Shown here: piece after piece, positions 1-8,103 of the stretch | Layout of the letters: each line of letters starts with the position of its first letter | Position numbering within the stretch: the stretch's first letter is position 1 | From: Promethearchaeota archaeon | GTDB lineage: Archaea; Asgardarchaeota; Lokiarchaeia; Sigynarchaeales; SOKP01 | Assembly (NCBI GenBank): GCA_014730295.1 | Contig: WJIN01000234.1 | Location: 1-39,684 of the forward strand | DNA length: 39,684 nt | Direction of reading: 5' to 3' | The notes under the pieces: model-generated | Database searches by the model: none | Told to the model about the DNA's origin: nothing | The model's input: only the letters and a program-made list of their open reading frames with translations | Translations under genes and position numbers: made by a program

Positions 1-348
1 ATTAAGGCACATCTCATTACGACCCCGCAGAGATAGCCCTAACACTTCATACGGGTTATCGTGGATCTTTTTTAGTTCTAAGATCACGCGATCACTCTGG
101 CTATGGGTCCTGCATAAGTATATCAGCTTGAGATCCTTACTTTTGACGATGGGTAGCAAGGCGCTTAAGGCGATCACGATCTTTCCCGTGCCGTTGGGAG
201 CCACCAATAACATATTAGCCCGCGTCCGAGCCGACGCCATGATTCTTTTGATGATGCGCTCTTGCTCGTTCCGATAGCTCGGGTACGGGAAAAACGAGTC
301 ATAGGAAAGTTTTTCGAATGGTATCCAAATGAATTATTGAAAAATCAT
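1..348 (-). pseudogene. XPD/Rad3-family DNA helicase, N-terminal part, apparently disrupted
   Basis: The minus strand encodes the start of an XPD/Rad3-type superfamily 2 helicase and runs off the left edge of the window. Visible family marks, in order, are an FPYP segment followed by R-x-E-Q-E-R, a Walker A region reading APNGTGKI, then LIYLCRTHSQ (motif Ia region), and LSLRGRNEMC, whose Cys should be the first ligand of the Fe-S cluster. Two defects are seen. The only ATG in a sensible place (346-348, just after the upstream gene's stop) is separated from the conserved part by an in-frame TAA at 334-336. The Walker A Thr that follows the Lys is replaced by Ile. No ATG, GTG or TTG lies between that TAA and the conserved FPYP region, so only an ATT or ATA start could rescue it. 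Base composition is near 50% G+C, well above its neighbours. It may be a pseudogene, an assembly fault, or a gene with an unusual start. The family call is firm; the broken status is less so. Confidence 0.7.
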
Positions 349-350
349 TT

Positions 351-3071
351 CTATTTCACACGTACTATTCCATTATAACCATTGAGAGTGACCACTTGCC
401 CATTTTTGAAATATTTACACGCATTTGAAATATTGGTCACAGCGGGGACTCCATATTCCCTTGATACTACCGCTCCATGAGAAAGGACTCCTCCCGTCTC
501 AGTAATAAGTCCACCGATTTTTGAGAAAATAGGAGTCCAACCAGGGTCTGTCCGGGGAACTACGAGAATCTCCCCGGATTTAACCTTAGAAATATCCTCT
601 ATTGTTGTCAACACTCTTATTTTTCCTCTGATCTCACCTTGGCTTGCGGGAATTCCTTTAAAAATATGACTATCTTCCTCGTATTCAAGGCTGTCATTGA
701 ACTCTCTACTGCCAGAAATGAATTTGGGGGGGATTTTGTCTTCATATTTCTCGAAAATCCTTTTCCTCTCTGCGATCTTTATCTCTAATTGCTCTTTTAC
801 TTGCTCCTGGATATTTCGGTTAATCAAAAATCTAATTTCGTTTCGATATAAAAAGAATATATCTTGGATTTTTGTAATGTATCCCTTTTCTTGGAAAAGT
901 TTTGCAATTTCCAAATATAAATTACGGTTTAAAGTAATCCATTTATCCAAATTAAATCTCTGAGCTTCTCTGAATTTAATATATCTTCTACTCAAATCAA
1001 GAATCGTTGAAAAAAGTTTCCATTTTATCAGTCCTAAGAATTGTAAGCGTATTTTGCTTTCAATATATTTTTCGACCAAATTTCTATGGTGCTTGTTTTT
1101 CTCTTGAATTTTAGTTATTTCTTCTTCATTTTCCAAAACTAATGATTGTAAAATTTCAACAACATATTTTGGTGCTTCTCGCCAACGTGGATAATATGGT
1201 TCCCGAGTAAAACCCCGATCCCCGTGTTTTATTAGGAATTTTTTCAGATTCTCATGAAAACTCTTAATCTCGGGATCTTGATATGATAATAATTTTTCCA
1301 TAAGATTTTTCGGATCACTTTCAATGAGTAATTGCTTTAGTTTTGTATTCTTTTGCGCTTGGGATGCTAAATTGTGGATTTTTCGATTCGTTTCGGTTAA
1401 TTTATGATCTAACCCAGAGATGAGAATAGGATAATATTTCAAACACTCTTGTTTTCCAATAAACTTTGTAAGAAGATATTGCACTAATAAGTTCATACCA
1501 ATATTATGCACCGGAATCCCATATCTGACGAGACGGAAATGGTCCCGCATTAGAATGTCTAATTCTTCTGCTAACTGGAACAAATGTTTGAGATCTTTCT
1601 TATTCTTAAAATCTTCCAGTTTTTTATTGAACGTGTTATAGAAAGGATTAAATTTTTCTTTGGTCCATTCATAATACGCTTCATCTGTCTTTGAAATAGA
1701 ACCCTCTGGATCGTAGAACATGATTCTGAGTTCTGCTACTATTCGGCGAATAATATGGAATGGAAGATCCTTGATTGTTTCTTTCCCATATGGACCAGAG
1801 CCATTGGGGAAATAATTTAATAAGTCATCGTTTCTCATAAATGGTGGAATTTCATTTTCCACTTTTCTTTTAAGTACATCCAAATTAAAATATACATGTC
1901 CATTATACAGTTTTAATAATTTGGACTGCATTCTTTTATAACCCATGATACTGTTCAGTTCTACATTAACAACATCCGTCAATTGATCTCCTAAAAGATT
2001 AAAAAACAAGGGTGTACAATTATCATTCCAATAATCATCACTATATCCACGAGAGTAGATTATACCTTTAATTCCCCGCTTCTTTACGAATGCTGTAATC
2101 GGTCGCGTTTGTAGAATAGATATTTCTTTATTTTCATCAATTGCCCATTCAATATCTTGAGGTTTTTTATATAAATTTTCAATTTCCAAGCCTAATTTAG
2201 AGAGTTCCAATATTTCTTGGTCTGATAAAGATGTCTGTAAATTTTCATCATAGGATGAAGAGATAGTCTTCATTCCGCTCTTTTGCTCTATGTGGTCAGG
2301 AAATACAATATACTCCTTTTTACCGATCTTTTTATCAATGATTTTAAAGTTATATTGGTTATCATCACATTTCTTATTAATAATGAATTGATCAGGAGAG
2401 CAAAGACCAGACATTACTGATTCTCCGAGCCCAAAATTAGATTCTATGAGCATTTCTGATTCTTGAGAATTGGTGGGATTAACTGTAAAAAGAACGCCTG
2501 CACATTTTGCTGGAACCATCTTTTGCACAATTACGGCGATTTTCATATTTTCATGTGGGATTTTGTTTTGTATCCTATAATTGATTGCTCTACTTGACCA
2601 TAAGGAGGAATAGCATTTTTTCACATGTTCTATAACCTCCCCAGAAGTTCTCAGATTAAGATAAGATTCATATTGCCCCGCAAAAGACGCGGTGAGGGAA
2701 TCTTCAGAAATTGCTGAAGATCGCACCACAAAATTCTCACATGAAATATCTGTGCAACCTTCTTTAATTATATTTTTTAGCTTCTCAGGAAATATTCCTT
2801 GTAAAATAATATTTTGGATTTCCTCAGCTGTTGCTTCAATATTCTCATTTTTCGGAGATCTCAGCTTATCTAACAATGTGTTGATTCTTTCATACAGATT
2901 ATTCTCATCAATAAAAAAGGAATACGCATCTGTGGTGAGGACAAAACCCTGGGGAACATTGAATTTATTCTGAATCAGATTCCCTAAATTAGAAGCTTTC
3001 CCTCCTATTTTATCTTTATAATGCCTATTAATATCTTCTAACCTAATGGTTAACGGTTCTGAAATTACCAC
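351..3071 (-). CDS. PEP-utilising enzyme, rifampin phosphotransferase / PEP synthase-like
   Basis: The N-terminal third is a PPDK/PEP-synthase ATP-binding domain: IGGKASNLG near the start, VPQGFVLTT, VRSSAISED, QKMVPAKCAGVLFTVNP and the closing DIEWA...ILQTRPIT. A long helical middle (about residues 350-800) follows. A C-terminal swivelling phosphohistidine domain carries the catalytic His in TGGVLSHGAVVSREYG. There is no C-terminal TIM-barrel PEP-binding domain, so the layout matches rifampin phosphotransferase-type proteins, which transfer a phosphate from ATP to a small molecule, rather than true PEP synthase. The substrate here cannot be read from sequence. The frame is open to a TTG at 3104. 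I prefer the GTG at 3071 because AAGGTG sits just upstream of it, and a TATA-like stretch near 3112-3121 would put the transcript start downstream of the TTG. It lies immediately upstream of the helicase fragment on the same strand. Confidence 0.82.
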   Translation of the reverse strand: MVISEPLTIRLEDINRHYKDKIGGKASNLGNLIQNKFNVPQGFVLTTDAYSFFIDENNLYERINTLLDKLRSPKNENIEATAEEIQNIILQGIFPEKLKNIIKEGCTDISCENFVVRSSAISEDSLTASFAGQYESYLNLRTSGEVIEHVKKCYSSLWSSRAINYRIQNKIPHENMKIAVIVQKMVPAKCAGVLFTVNPTNSQESEMLIESNFGLGESVMSGLCSPDQFIINKKCDDNQYNFKIIDKKIGKKEYIVFPDHIEQKSGMKTISSSYDENLQTSLSDQEILELSKLGLEIENLYKKPQDIEWAIDENKEISILQTRPITAFVKKRGIKGIIYSRGYSDDYWNDNCTPLFFNLLGDQLTDVVNVELNSIMGYKRMQSKLLKLYNGHVYFNLDVLKRKVENEIPPFMRNDDLLNYFPNGSGPYGKETIKDLPFHIIRRIVAELRIMFYDPEGSISKTDEAYYEWTKEKFNPFYNTFNKKLEDFKNKKDLKHLFQLAEELDILMRDHFRLVRYGIPVHNIGMNLLVQYLLTKFIGKQECLKYYPILISGLDHKLTETNRKIHNLASQAQKNTKLKQLLIESDPKNLMEKLLSYQDPEIKSFHENLKKFLIKHGDRGFTREPYYPRWREAPKYVVEILQSLVLENEEEITKIQEKNKHHRNLVEKYIESKIRLQFLGLIKWKLFSTILDLSRRYIKFREAQRFNLDKWITLNRNLYLEIAKLFQEKGYITKIQDIFFLYRNEIRFLINRNIQEQVKEQLEIKIAERKRIFEKYEDKIPPKFISGSREFNDSLEYEEDSHIFKGIPASQGEIRGKIRVLTTIEDISKVKSGEILVVPRTDPGWTPIFSKIGGLITETGGVLSHGAVVSREYGVPAVTNISNACKYFKNGQVVTLNGYNGIVRVK

Positions 3072-3104
3072 ATTTAGACACCTTCTCGTAGAATAATGAT
3101 ACAA

Positions 3105-3423
3105 AGACTCTCATATATTAAACTACTTTATAGTTGCTTTTCATAAAAGCTTTCTAAGATCGTTTCCTATATCAATTGTAGTAGTAGTACCCGGTGATAA
3201 GTGGATTAATATAACTTTACTATGATTAAAAATAGTATGAAACCATAATAAGGAGAATTCCCCTTAAAATATCCTCTATTAAATTTTAAAGAATAAAAGT
3301 GTTTCTCTCTGGATATATATTATTGAAAATAGAGAATACTGGTTTTAGCCCCTCATATGGCTAAAATTTTTATTTTATCAAACTTTATGAAATATAATTT
3401 TAATTTTCCTTAAAGTGAGATTA
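3105..3423. other. Divergent intergenic region between the PEP-utilising gene and rpl37ae
   Basis: About 320 bases of AT-rich DNA between two divergently transcribed genes. TATA-like stretches are visible for both directions: TTTAATATAT near 3112-3121 read on the minus strand, and ATATATATT near 3313-3321 on the plus strand. A GTA triplet run lies near 3178-3189. I see no tRNA, no convincing small gene and no strong hairpin. Confidence 0.5.
3313..3321 (+). promoter_or_regulatory. Possible TATA box for rpl37ae-pcc1
   Basis: ATATATATT about 100 bases before the rpl37ae start fits an archaeal TATA element and would give a leader of about 80 bases. It stands in AT-rich sequence, so chance is a real possibility. 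Confidence 0.3.
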
Positions 3424-3717
3424 ATGGGTAAAACAAAGAAAGTAGACGCGACAGGGAAGTACGGTGCCCGCTATGGTTCTGTAGTCCGTAAAAGAGCCCG
3501 TGATGTGTTTGTCCGGATGAAGAGCAAGAACATAAATTGTCCAAAATGTAAAACAAAAGGCTCTATCCATAGAGTTTCCACAGGAATCTGGCATTGTAAA
3601 AAATGTGATGCTAAATTTACTGGAGGTGCATATGATATTGTCACTGCCAGAGGTGCTGAATCTTTTAGAGTTGCGCGAAGAAAACAAAGAGAAATTGAGT
3701 TAATCGAAGAAGAATGA
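3424..3717 (+). CDS. rpl37ae: Large-subunit ribosomal protein L37Ae (eL43)
   Basis: A 97-residue basic protein opening MGKTKKV...GKYGARYG, the usual start of archaeal and eukaryotic L37Ae, followed by VRKRARDVFVRMK. A C4 zinc ribbon uses Cys39, Cys42, Cys58 and Cys61 (CPKC and CKKC), and the end has the conserved TGGAY segment. It is a structural protein of the 50S subunit. The frame extends three codons upstream to a GTG at 3415, but ATG 3424 matches the family start and has GTGAG a few bases upstream. Its stop overlaps the ATG of pcc1 (ATGA), so the two are translationally coupled. In many archaea rpoP lies between these two genes; it is absent here. Confidence 0.95.
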   Translation: MGKTKKVDATGKYGARYGSVVRKRARDVFVRMKSKNINCPKCKTKGSIHRVSTGIWHCKKCDAKFTGGAYDIVTARGAESFRVARRKQREIELIEEE

Positions 3718-3986
3718 GTGATACCTCCTTTTTTTCCATCCAATCGACAATTACATTTTCATTTGACAACAGTCAGATAAGGGATATTTCTTATACTTCT
3801 TATTTACCAGAGCACCAAAAAGCAAGAGCTAAACGCTCTCTTATAACAATGCAGAAAAAAGAGCCTAGTTCTTTGGAATTCTCTGTTAAAAGTCAAGATA
3901 TTACTGCATTCCGAGCCTCTATGAACGATATTATTACATTTGGAAAAATAATAGATAAAGTTTTGGACCTTACTGCGTTGAAGTAA
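3714..3986 (+). CDS. pcc1: KEOPS complex subunit Pcc1
   Basis: A 90-residue protein. Pcc1 is the small dimerising subunit of KEOPS, which with TsaC makes the t6A modification at position 37 of ANN-decoding tRNAs. Support comes from length, from the two-strand start followed by a basic helix (QKARAKRSL), from the C-terminal segment ITAFRASMNDIITFGKII that matches the family pattern of an Arg/Asn-containing helix, and from position directly after L37Ae and before prefoldin beta, the common archaeal order. It overlaps rpl37ae by four bases. Another KEOPS subunit, Cgi121, lies about 4 kb downstream on the same strand. Confidence 0.85.
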   Translation: MSDTSFFSIQSTITFSFDNSQIRDISYTSYLPEHQKARAKRSLITMQKKEPSSLEFSVKSQDITAFRASMNDIITFGKIIDKVLDLTALK

Positions 3987-4002
3987 ACTTTTTTCTCATT
4001 TG
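3987..4002 (+). terminator. Possible T-tract terminator after pcc1
   Basis: A run of six T within ACTTTTTTCTCATTT begins just after the pcc1 stop. Archaeal RNA polymerase can terminate on such tracts. A gap of about 220 bases to the next gene fits a break in the transcript here. Confidence 0.35.
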
Positions 4003-4204
4003 TAAATCGACTTTTTAATTGAAAAGTGTGAATTTATATTTTCTTCTAATGGTAATATTGCTGAATTTATTTTTTAACAGCACTCAGTAGCTTTTAATAA
4101 TGAATCCTTGATAAAAGCGTAGTAAAATTAATAATTAATTAAAAAAAAATTTAAAATTTAGTATATTATCTATTTCATAGAAAATAAAAACGATGTGAAA
4201 AAGT

Positions 4205-4567
4205 ATGACAATCAATCCGAATGATATTAGCCCTGAATTACGAGAAAAGTTAATGAATTTACAAAATTTGCAAAATAATTTAGAATTCATCGTGAATCAG
4301 AGAATTCAATTAGAAAGCCAACTAAGAGAAACCGAATTAGCAATAGAGGAATTAGAGAAGACAGATCCCGATGAGGTTGTATATAAATCGATCGGTGGGA
4401 TTATGGTAAAGAGCAGCAAGGATAAATTACTTTCAGAGAAAAAAAATGCTAAAACTACGTCTGAAATGAGAGTAAAAACACTCAAACAAAAAGAAGAAAG
4501 AACTAGAAACCAACTACAACAATTAAGTCAAACTCTCCAGTCCGAACTGCAACAACAGTCGGCATAA
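4205..4567 (+). CDS. pfdB: Prefoldin subunit beta
   Basis: A 120-residue coiled-coil protein. It opens with a helix (residues 6-55, rich in Leu, Gln and Glu), continues through the beta hairpin VVYKSIGGIMVKSSKD and ends in a second long helix (about 75-115). This is the helix-hairpin-helix layout of the beta-type prefoldin, the chaperone that delivers unfolded proteins to the thermosome; four beta and two alpha subunits make the complex. ELEKTDPDEVVYK is typical of the family. The alpha subunit is not in this window. It ends four bases before the DHH gene, so the two are likely co-transcribed. Confidence 0.92.
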   Translation: MTINPNDISPELREKLMNLQNLQNNLEFIVNQRIQLESQLRETELAIEELEKTDPDEVVYKSIGGIMVKSSKDKLLSEKKNAKTTSEMRVKTLKQKEERTRNQLQQLSQTLQSELQQQSA

Positions 4568-4571
4568 GCTT

Positions 4572-5582
4572 ATGTTAAAATCTGGACTCAATTCTTTTCA
4601 TAATTTTTTAAAAAATAAAACACGATTTTTGATCACCTCTCATGATCTAGTAGATCTTGATGGGTTTGCGTCTTCTGTATGTCTGAATTTTTTTTTACAA
4701 ATACAACATAAGATAGAGACACATCTTTATTTCTCAAAGATATCCAAGCATACGCAATTCTTCTATGAAAAAATGAAAAAAAGATTTCCTAATTTTCAAA
4801 TAAAATTCGAAGAATCTGTAGGAAATATAAAGGAACTCGATGGGATAATTATTTTAGATGCCAATGAATTGGATCAGATTATATTTCTTGATAAAAATTC
4901 AGATGATTTTGATAAGATCCCTTATTTCTTTATAGATCATCATTTTAAAGAAGGATTTACTAATGAGGAAAATATGAATGGAATATTTTTCGATGATTAT
5001 GCTTCGACAGCGGAAATAATCGCGCAAATATTAGATGAATATAATTTTCATATTCCAATTCCTTATCGATATCTTTTAGTGGCTGGGATCTTATCGGATT
5101 CGGGTTATTTTAAGTTTGCAAATAACACAACCATCAAGACTGTAGCCAAATTACTTAATGATAAATCTGACTATCAAGAGATCTTGATGATGTTAAAATC
5201 CAAACCGGATAACTCTAAGAAGATAGCTCAAATAAAAGGGACCCAAAGAGCAGAGTTGATCAAAATAAACGATTGGTTAATCGGAATATCTGAGGTCAGC
5301 AGTTTTGAAGCCAGTGTTGCAAACACTCTTACCAAAATAGGATTTGATGTTGCCATCGTCTTCTCTGAACGTTCGGATGAATACCGAGTTAGTTTAAGAG
5401 CAAGAAAAAACGTATGTCTTGAAACTGGGCTCCATTTAGGGAAATTATTAGAAGAGATATCAAAATCATATAATGCGAGTGGTGGAGGACACGATGGCGC
5501 TGCGTCTATTAATATCTCGAAAGAAGAAGGGAAGCTGAGAGATGATATCTTGGCAAAAATTAGAGATGTTTTAAATAAATAA
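4572..5582 (+). CDS. DHH/DHHA1 family phosphoesterase
   Basis: A 336-residue two-domain protein. The N-terminal DHH domain shows SHDLVDLDGFASS (His24, Asp28, Asp30), IILDANELDQ around residue 95, the DHH triad at Asp122-His123-His124 and GILSDSGYF near residue 172. These are manganese ligands in the family. The C-terminal DHHA1 domain ends in SGGGHDGAAS, the substrate-binding glycine loop. Family members degrade short oligonucleotides (NrnA type), pAp or cyclic dinucleotide products; which of these applies here cannot be decided. A DHH gene beside pfdB recurs in archaea. It starts four bases after pfdB stops, and the ECF module begins 31 bases later. Confidence 0.88.
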   Translation: MLKSGLNSFHNFLKNKTRFLITSHDLVDLDGFASSVCLNFFLQIQHKIETHLYFSKISKHTQFFYEKMKKRFPNFQIKFEESVGNIKELDGIIILDANELDQIIFLDKNSDDFDKIPYFFIDHHFKEGFTNEENMNGIFFDDYASTAEIIAQILDEYNFHIPIPYRYLLVAGILSDSGYFKFANNTTIKTVAKLLNDKSDYQEILMMLKSKPDNSKKIAQIKGTQRAELIKINDWLIGISEVSSFEASVANTLTKIGFDVAIVFSERSDEYRVSLRARKNVCLETGLHLGKLLEEISKSYNASGGGHDGAASINISKEEGKLRDDILAKIRDVLNK

Positions 5583-5613
5583 TACCTTATTATAAATAAT
5601 TAGTGGTATTGGT

Positions 5614-6468
5614 ATGCCTCCCCTTATTCAATTTCATAATTTTTATTTCAGATACAAAGGAAATGAAGTTTATGCGCTAAATGACGTAAATTTAAAAATC
5701 AAGGAAAATAAATTCATCTTACTTGCTGGAGAAACGGGTTCTGGGAAAACAAGCTTAATAAGATGCATGAATGGATTAATACCCCAATTTTATTCTGGGT
5801 ACTATAAGGGTTGGGTGGAAGTAAATGGAATCGATACCACCAACACATCAATAGCAGATCTGAGCACTTTTGTTGGGATAGTGTTTCAAAATCCCGAAAA
5901 TCAGCTTGTTTCTATGAATGTCGAACATGAGATTGCCTTTGGGTTAGAAAATTTAGGGATTCCAAAGGATCAAATAAAACAAAAAATTGATGAAGTGGTT
6001 CAATTAACTGGAATTGAAAATATATTAAATAAAGCACCCTTCGAAATCAGCGGTGGAGAACAACAAAGGGTCGCTTTAGCCTCAATATTAGCCTTAAATC
6101 CAAAAATCCTTATTCTGGATGAACCTACATCTAATTTAGATCCTTTTTTTGCGAGTAAAATCTTAACTCTACTTCAAAAAATCCATCAAGAACGAGATAT
6201 AACTATCATAATTAGCGAACACAGACTGGATCTTTTGATTTCAATTGTGGATGAGATTATCCTAATGAATAAGGGAAAAATAATAGAACATGGAGAAAAA
6301 GATGAAGTTATTAATAACACAAATTTTGAACAACTCAAAATCAATAAACCCTTTATACATTCTCTTTTCACAAATTTAAAATCTGAAAAACTATTTGATG
6401 GTAACATCCCCTTTAATTTATCAGAAGCAGCTAGAATAATTAAAAGATTAAAGGAGGGCTCTCTATGA
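5614..6468 (+). CDS. ecfA1: ECF transporter ATPase, first copy
   Basis: A 284-residue ABC ATPase of the energy-coupling factor type. Walker A GETGSGKTS has its Lys at 45, the Q-loop is FQNPENQ (91-97), the signature is ISGGEQ (145-150) and Walker B is ILILDEP with Glu170. The FQNPENQ form of the Q-loop is typical of EcfA proteins. With EcfA2 and EcfT it powers uptake of a vitamin or metal through a separate S-component. Its last codons overlap the ecfA2 start as ATGA, so the pair is translationally coupled. Confidence 0.92.
   Translation: MPPLIQFHNFYFRYKGNEVYALNDVNLKIKENKFILLAGETGSGKTSLIRCMNGLIPQFYSGYYKGWVEVNGIDTTNTSIADLSTFVGIVFQNPENQLVSMNVEHEIAFGLENLGIPKDQIKQKIDEVVQLTGIENILNKAPFEISGGEQQRVALASILALNPKILILDEPTSNLDPFFASKILTLLQKIHQERDITIIISEHRLDLLISIVDEIILMNKGKIIEHGEKDEVINNTNFEQLKINKPFIHSLFTNLKSEKLFDGNIPFNLSEAARIIKRLKEGSL
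6453..6457 (+). promoter_or_regulatory. Strong Shine-Dalgarno site for ecfA2
   Basis: GGAGG inside the end of ecfA1, seven bases before the ecfA2 ATG at 6465. It fixes that start and shows independent ribosome loading within an overlapping pair. Confidence 0.7.
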
Positions 6469-7331
6469 GTGTAGAGAAAAATCCCTTTGTAATAATTAGT
6501 AGTGTGAGTTATACCTACCCGACTGGAACTGTTGCGTTGAAAAATATTGCGTTAAATATCGATCAAGGGGAAATGGTTGGAATTATGGGGCCCAATGGAG
6601 CAGGAAAGACCACACTAATCCGTACTCTAAATGGTTTAATCAAACCTCAAAGTGGCATTGTTTTGATTAATGGTGAAAACACAAAAGACAAAACAATTGC
6701 CCAATTATCCAGAACTGCGGGGGTAATCTTTCAAAATCCCGATCATCAATTATTTTCGAACAGAGTCGAAGATGAGATAAAATTCTCTCTGAAAAGCATT
6801 TATTCTGATAAATCAGAAATTCAAGAAAAGACAACTGAGATTTTAAAGCAATTTAATTTTGAAAGATATAAAAACCGTTCCCCCTTGAATCTATCCGGGG
6901 GAGAAAAGAAAAAACTTGCGTTAGCTTCAGTTGTCTGTCGTGATCCCGACATTCTTATTTTTGATGAGCCCACTTTAGGTCAAGACAAAAAGGAAGTAGA
7001 ATTTTTTACTAAATTTATTCAAGAAGAGAGAGATAAAGGTAAAACAATCATAATTATTACCCATAATGTCGAATTTGCTTACGATTATATCCCCAGAGTT
7101 CTGTTAATGGCTAAAGGGAGATTAATCGCTGATGGACCTACTCGGGAGATTTTAACCAACCAAAAGCTAATCCAGGAAGCATCTTTGGTATCTCCCCAAA
7201 TAAATCAGTTTAAGATCATGTTGGAAAAGGAAGGAATTCCTATTCCAGAACGTATCAAGACAGAAGAACAATTAGCTGGGTTTCTTTTAGATTATTTATC
7301 CGATACCAAATCAAGATCTGGGGTGAACTAA
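6465..7331 (+). CDS. ecfA2: ECF transporter ATPase, second copy
   Basis: A 288-residue ABC ATPase paralogous to the preceding gene. Walker A is GPNGAGKTT (Lys48), followed by the Q-loop FQNPDHQ, the signature LSGGEKKK and Walker B ILIFDEP. The residue pattern LGQDKKE after Walker B differs from the first copy (SNLDP), as expected for a heterodimer with unequal ATP sites. The C-terminal extension (about 225-288) is helical and charged. It is followed after four bases by ecfT, giving the canonical A1-A2-T order. Confidence 0.92.
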   Translation: MSVEKNPFVIISSVSYTYPTGTVALKNIALNIDQGEMVGIMGPNGAGKTTLIRTLNGLIKPQSGIVLINGENTKDKTIAQLSRTAGVIFQNPDHQLFSNRVEDEIKFSLKSIYSDKSEIQEKTTEILKQFNFERYKNRSPLNLSGGEKKKLALASVVCRDPDILIFDEPTLGQDKKEVEFFTKFIQEERDKGKTIIIITHNVEFAYDYIPRVLLMAKGRLIADGPTREILTNQKLIQEASLVSPQINQFKIMLEKEGIPIPERIKTEEQLAGFLLDYLSDTKSRSGVN

Positions 7332-7335
7332 AAGT

Positions 7336-8103
7336 ATGTCTTTCGAATTTCTAGATGCGTTTAGATTTCTTCAGAAAGATACATTTTTACATTCTCTTGA
7401 CCCACGATCAAAATTATTTTTGGCGTTTATCTATACCATAACCTCACTTATATTTACTGAAATTGTACCGTTATTTTTATTATTATTGAGCCTAATCCCA
7501 ATAATTATTTCTGGAAAAATATTCGGTCAATGGATAAAGAGTATCAGGGGCTTATCATTCTTATTTGTTTTAATTATTATTCTAAATACGCTTTTTATCA
7601 CTCTTTCTTACGCAATTTCTATGATAATCCGGATTATTACCATGATTAGCGCATTTTCAATCTTTTTTTTAACAGTTGATCCAAATGAATTATCATTATC
7701 CTTAATCGCAATGAAGGTACCATATGAGTTTGCCTTTAGTTTTTCATTGGCATTTCGATTTGTACCCACGATCTCTATTGAAGCTCAAAATATTATTGAT
7801 GCTCAGCAGAGTAGGGGTTATGAGATGCAGAAAAAAGGTCTTATTAATCAAGTTAAAAATTTATTCCCCTTATTAGTCCCACTAATTATTTGCTCAATTC
7901 GGAGAGCTTTTAATGTCGCGGAGGCTTTAGAATCAAGAGGGTTCGGAAGTAAGAAAGAGCGTACTTATTATTATACAATCAAATTTTCCAATAAAGACTG
8001 GATTTTTACTATATATTTGATTGGTCTATGTTTATTTTTTATCATTATTAGAATATTTTTTAATATATTACCGAGCTGGATTAGCTGGAGTTTGCCGGTA
8101 TGA
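7336..8103 (+). CDS. ecfT: ECF transporter transmembrane coupling protein EcfT
   Basis: A 255-residue membrane protein with about five to six hydrophobic segments (clusters near residues 25-55, 70-115 and 220-245). LDPRSKLF near the start is the CbiQ/EcfT opening motif. The two cytoplasmic coupling motifs appear as QQSRGYEM and ALESRGFG, the family's Ala/Ser-Arg-Gly signatures that dock on the ATPases. It couples ATP hydrolysis to the toppling S-component. No S-component is recognisable in this window, so this looks like a shared (group II) module serving substrate-binding proteins encoded elsewhere. It overlaps cgi121 by four bases. Confidence 0.9.
   Translation: MSFEFLDAFRFLQKDTFLHSLDPRSKLFLAFIYTITSLIFTEIVPLFLLLLSLIPIIISGKIFGQWIKSIRGLSFLFVLIIILNTLFITLSYAISMIIRIITMISAFSIFFLTVDPNELSLSLIAMKVPYEFAFSFSLAFRFVPTISIEAQNIIDAQQSRGYEMQKKGLINQVKNLFPLLVPLIICSIRRAFNVAEALESRGFGSKKERTYYYTIKFSNKDWIFTIYLIGLCLFFIIIRIFFNILPSWISWSLPV

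Noticed and set aside
3178..3189. GTA triplet run as a tandem repeat or microsatellite
   Set aside because: Only about four units, with no sign of a functional array.
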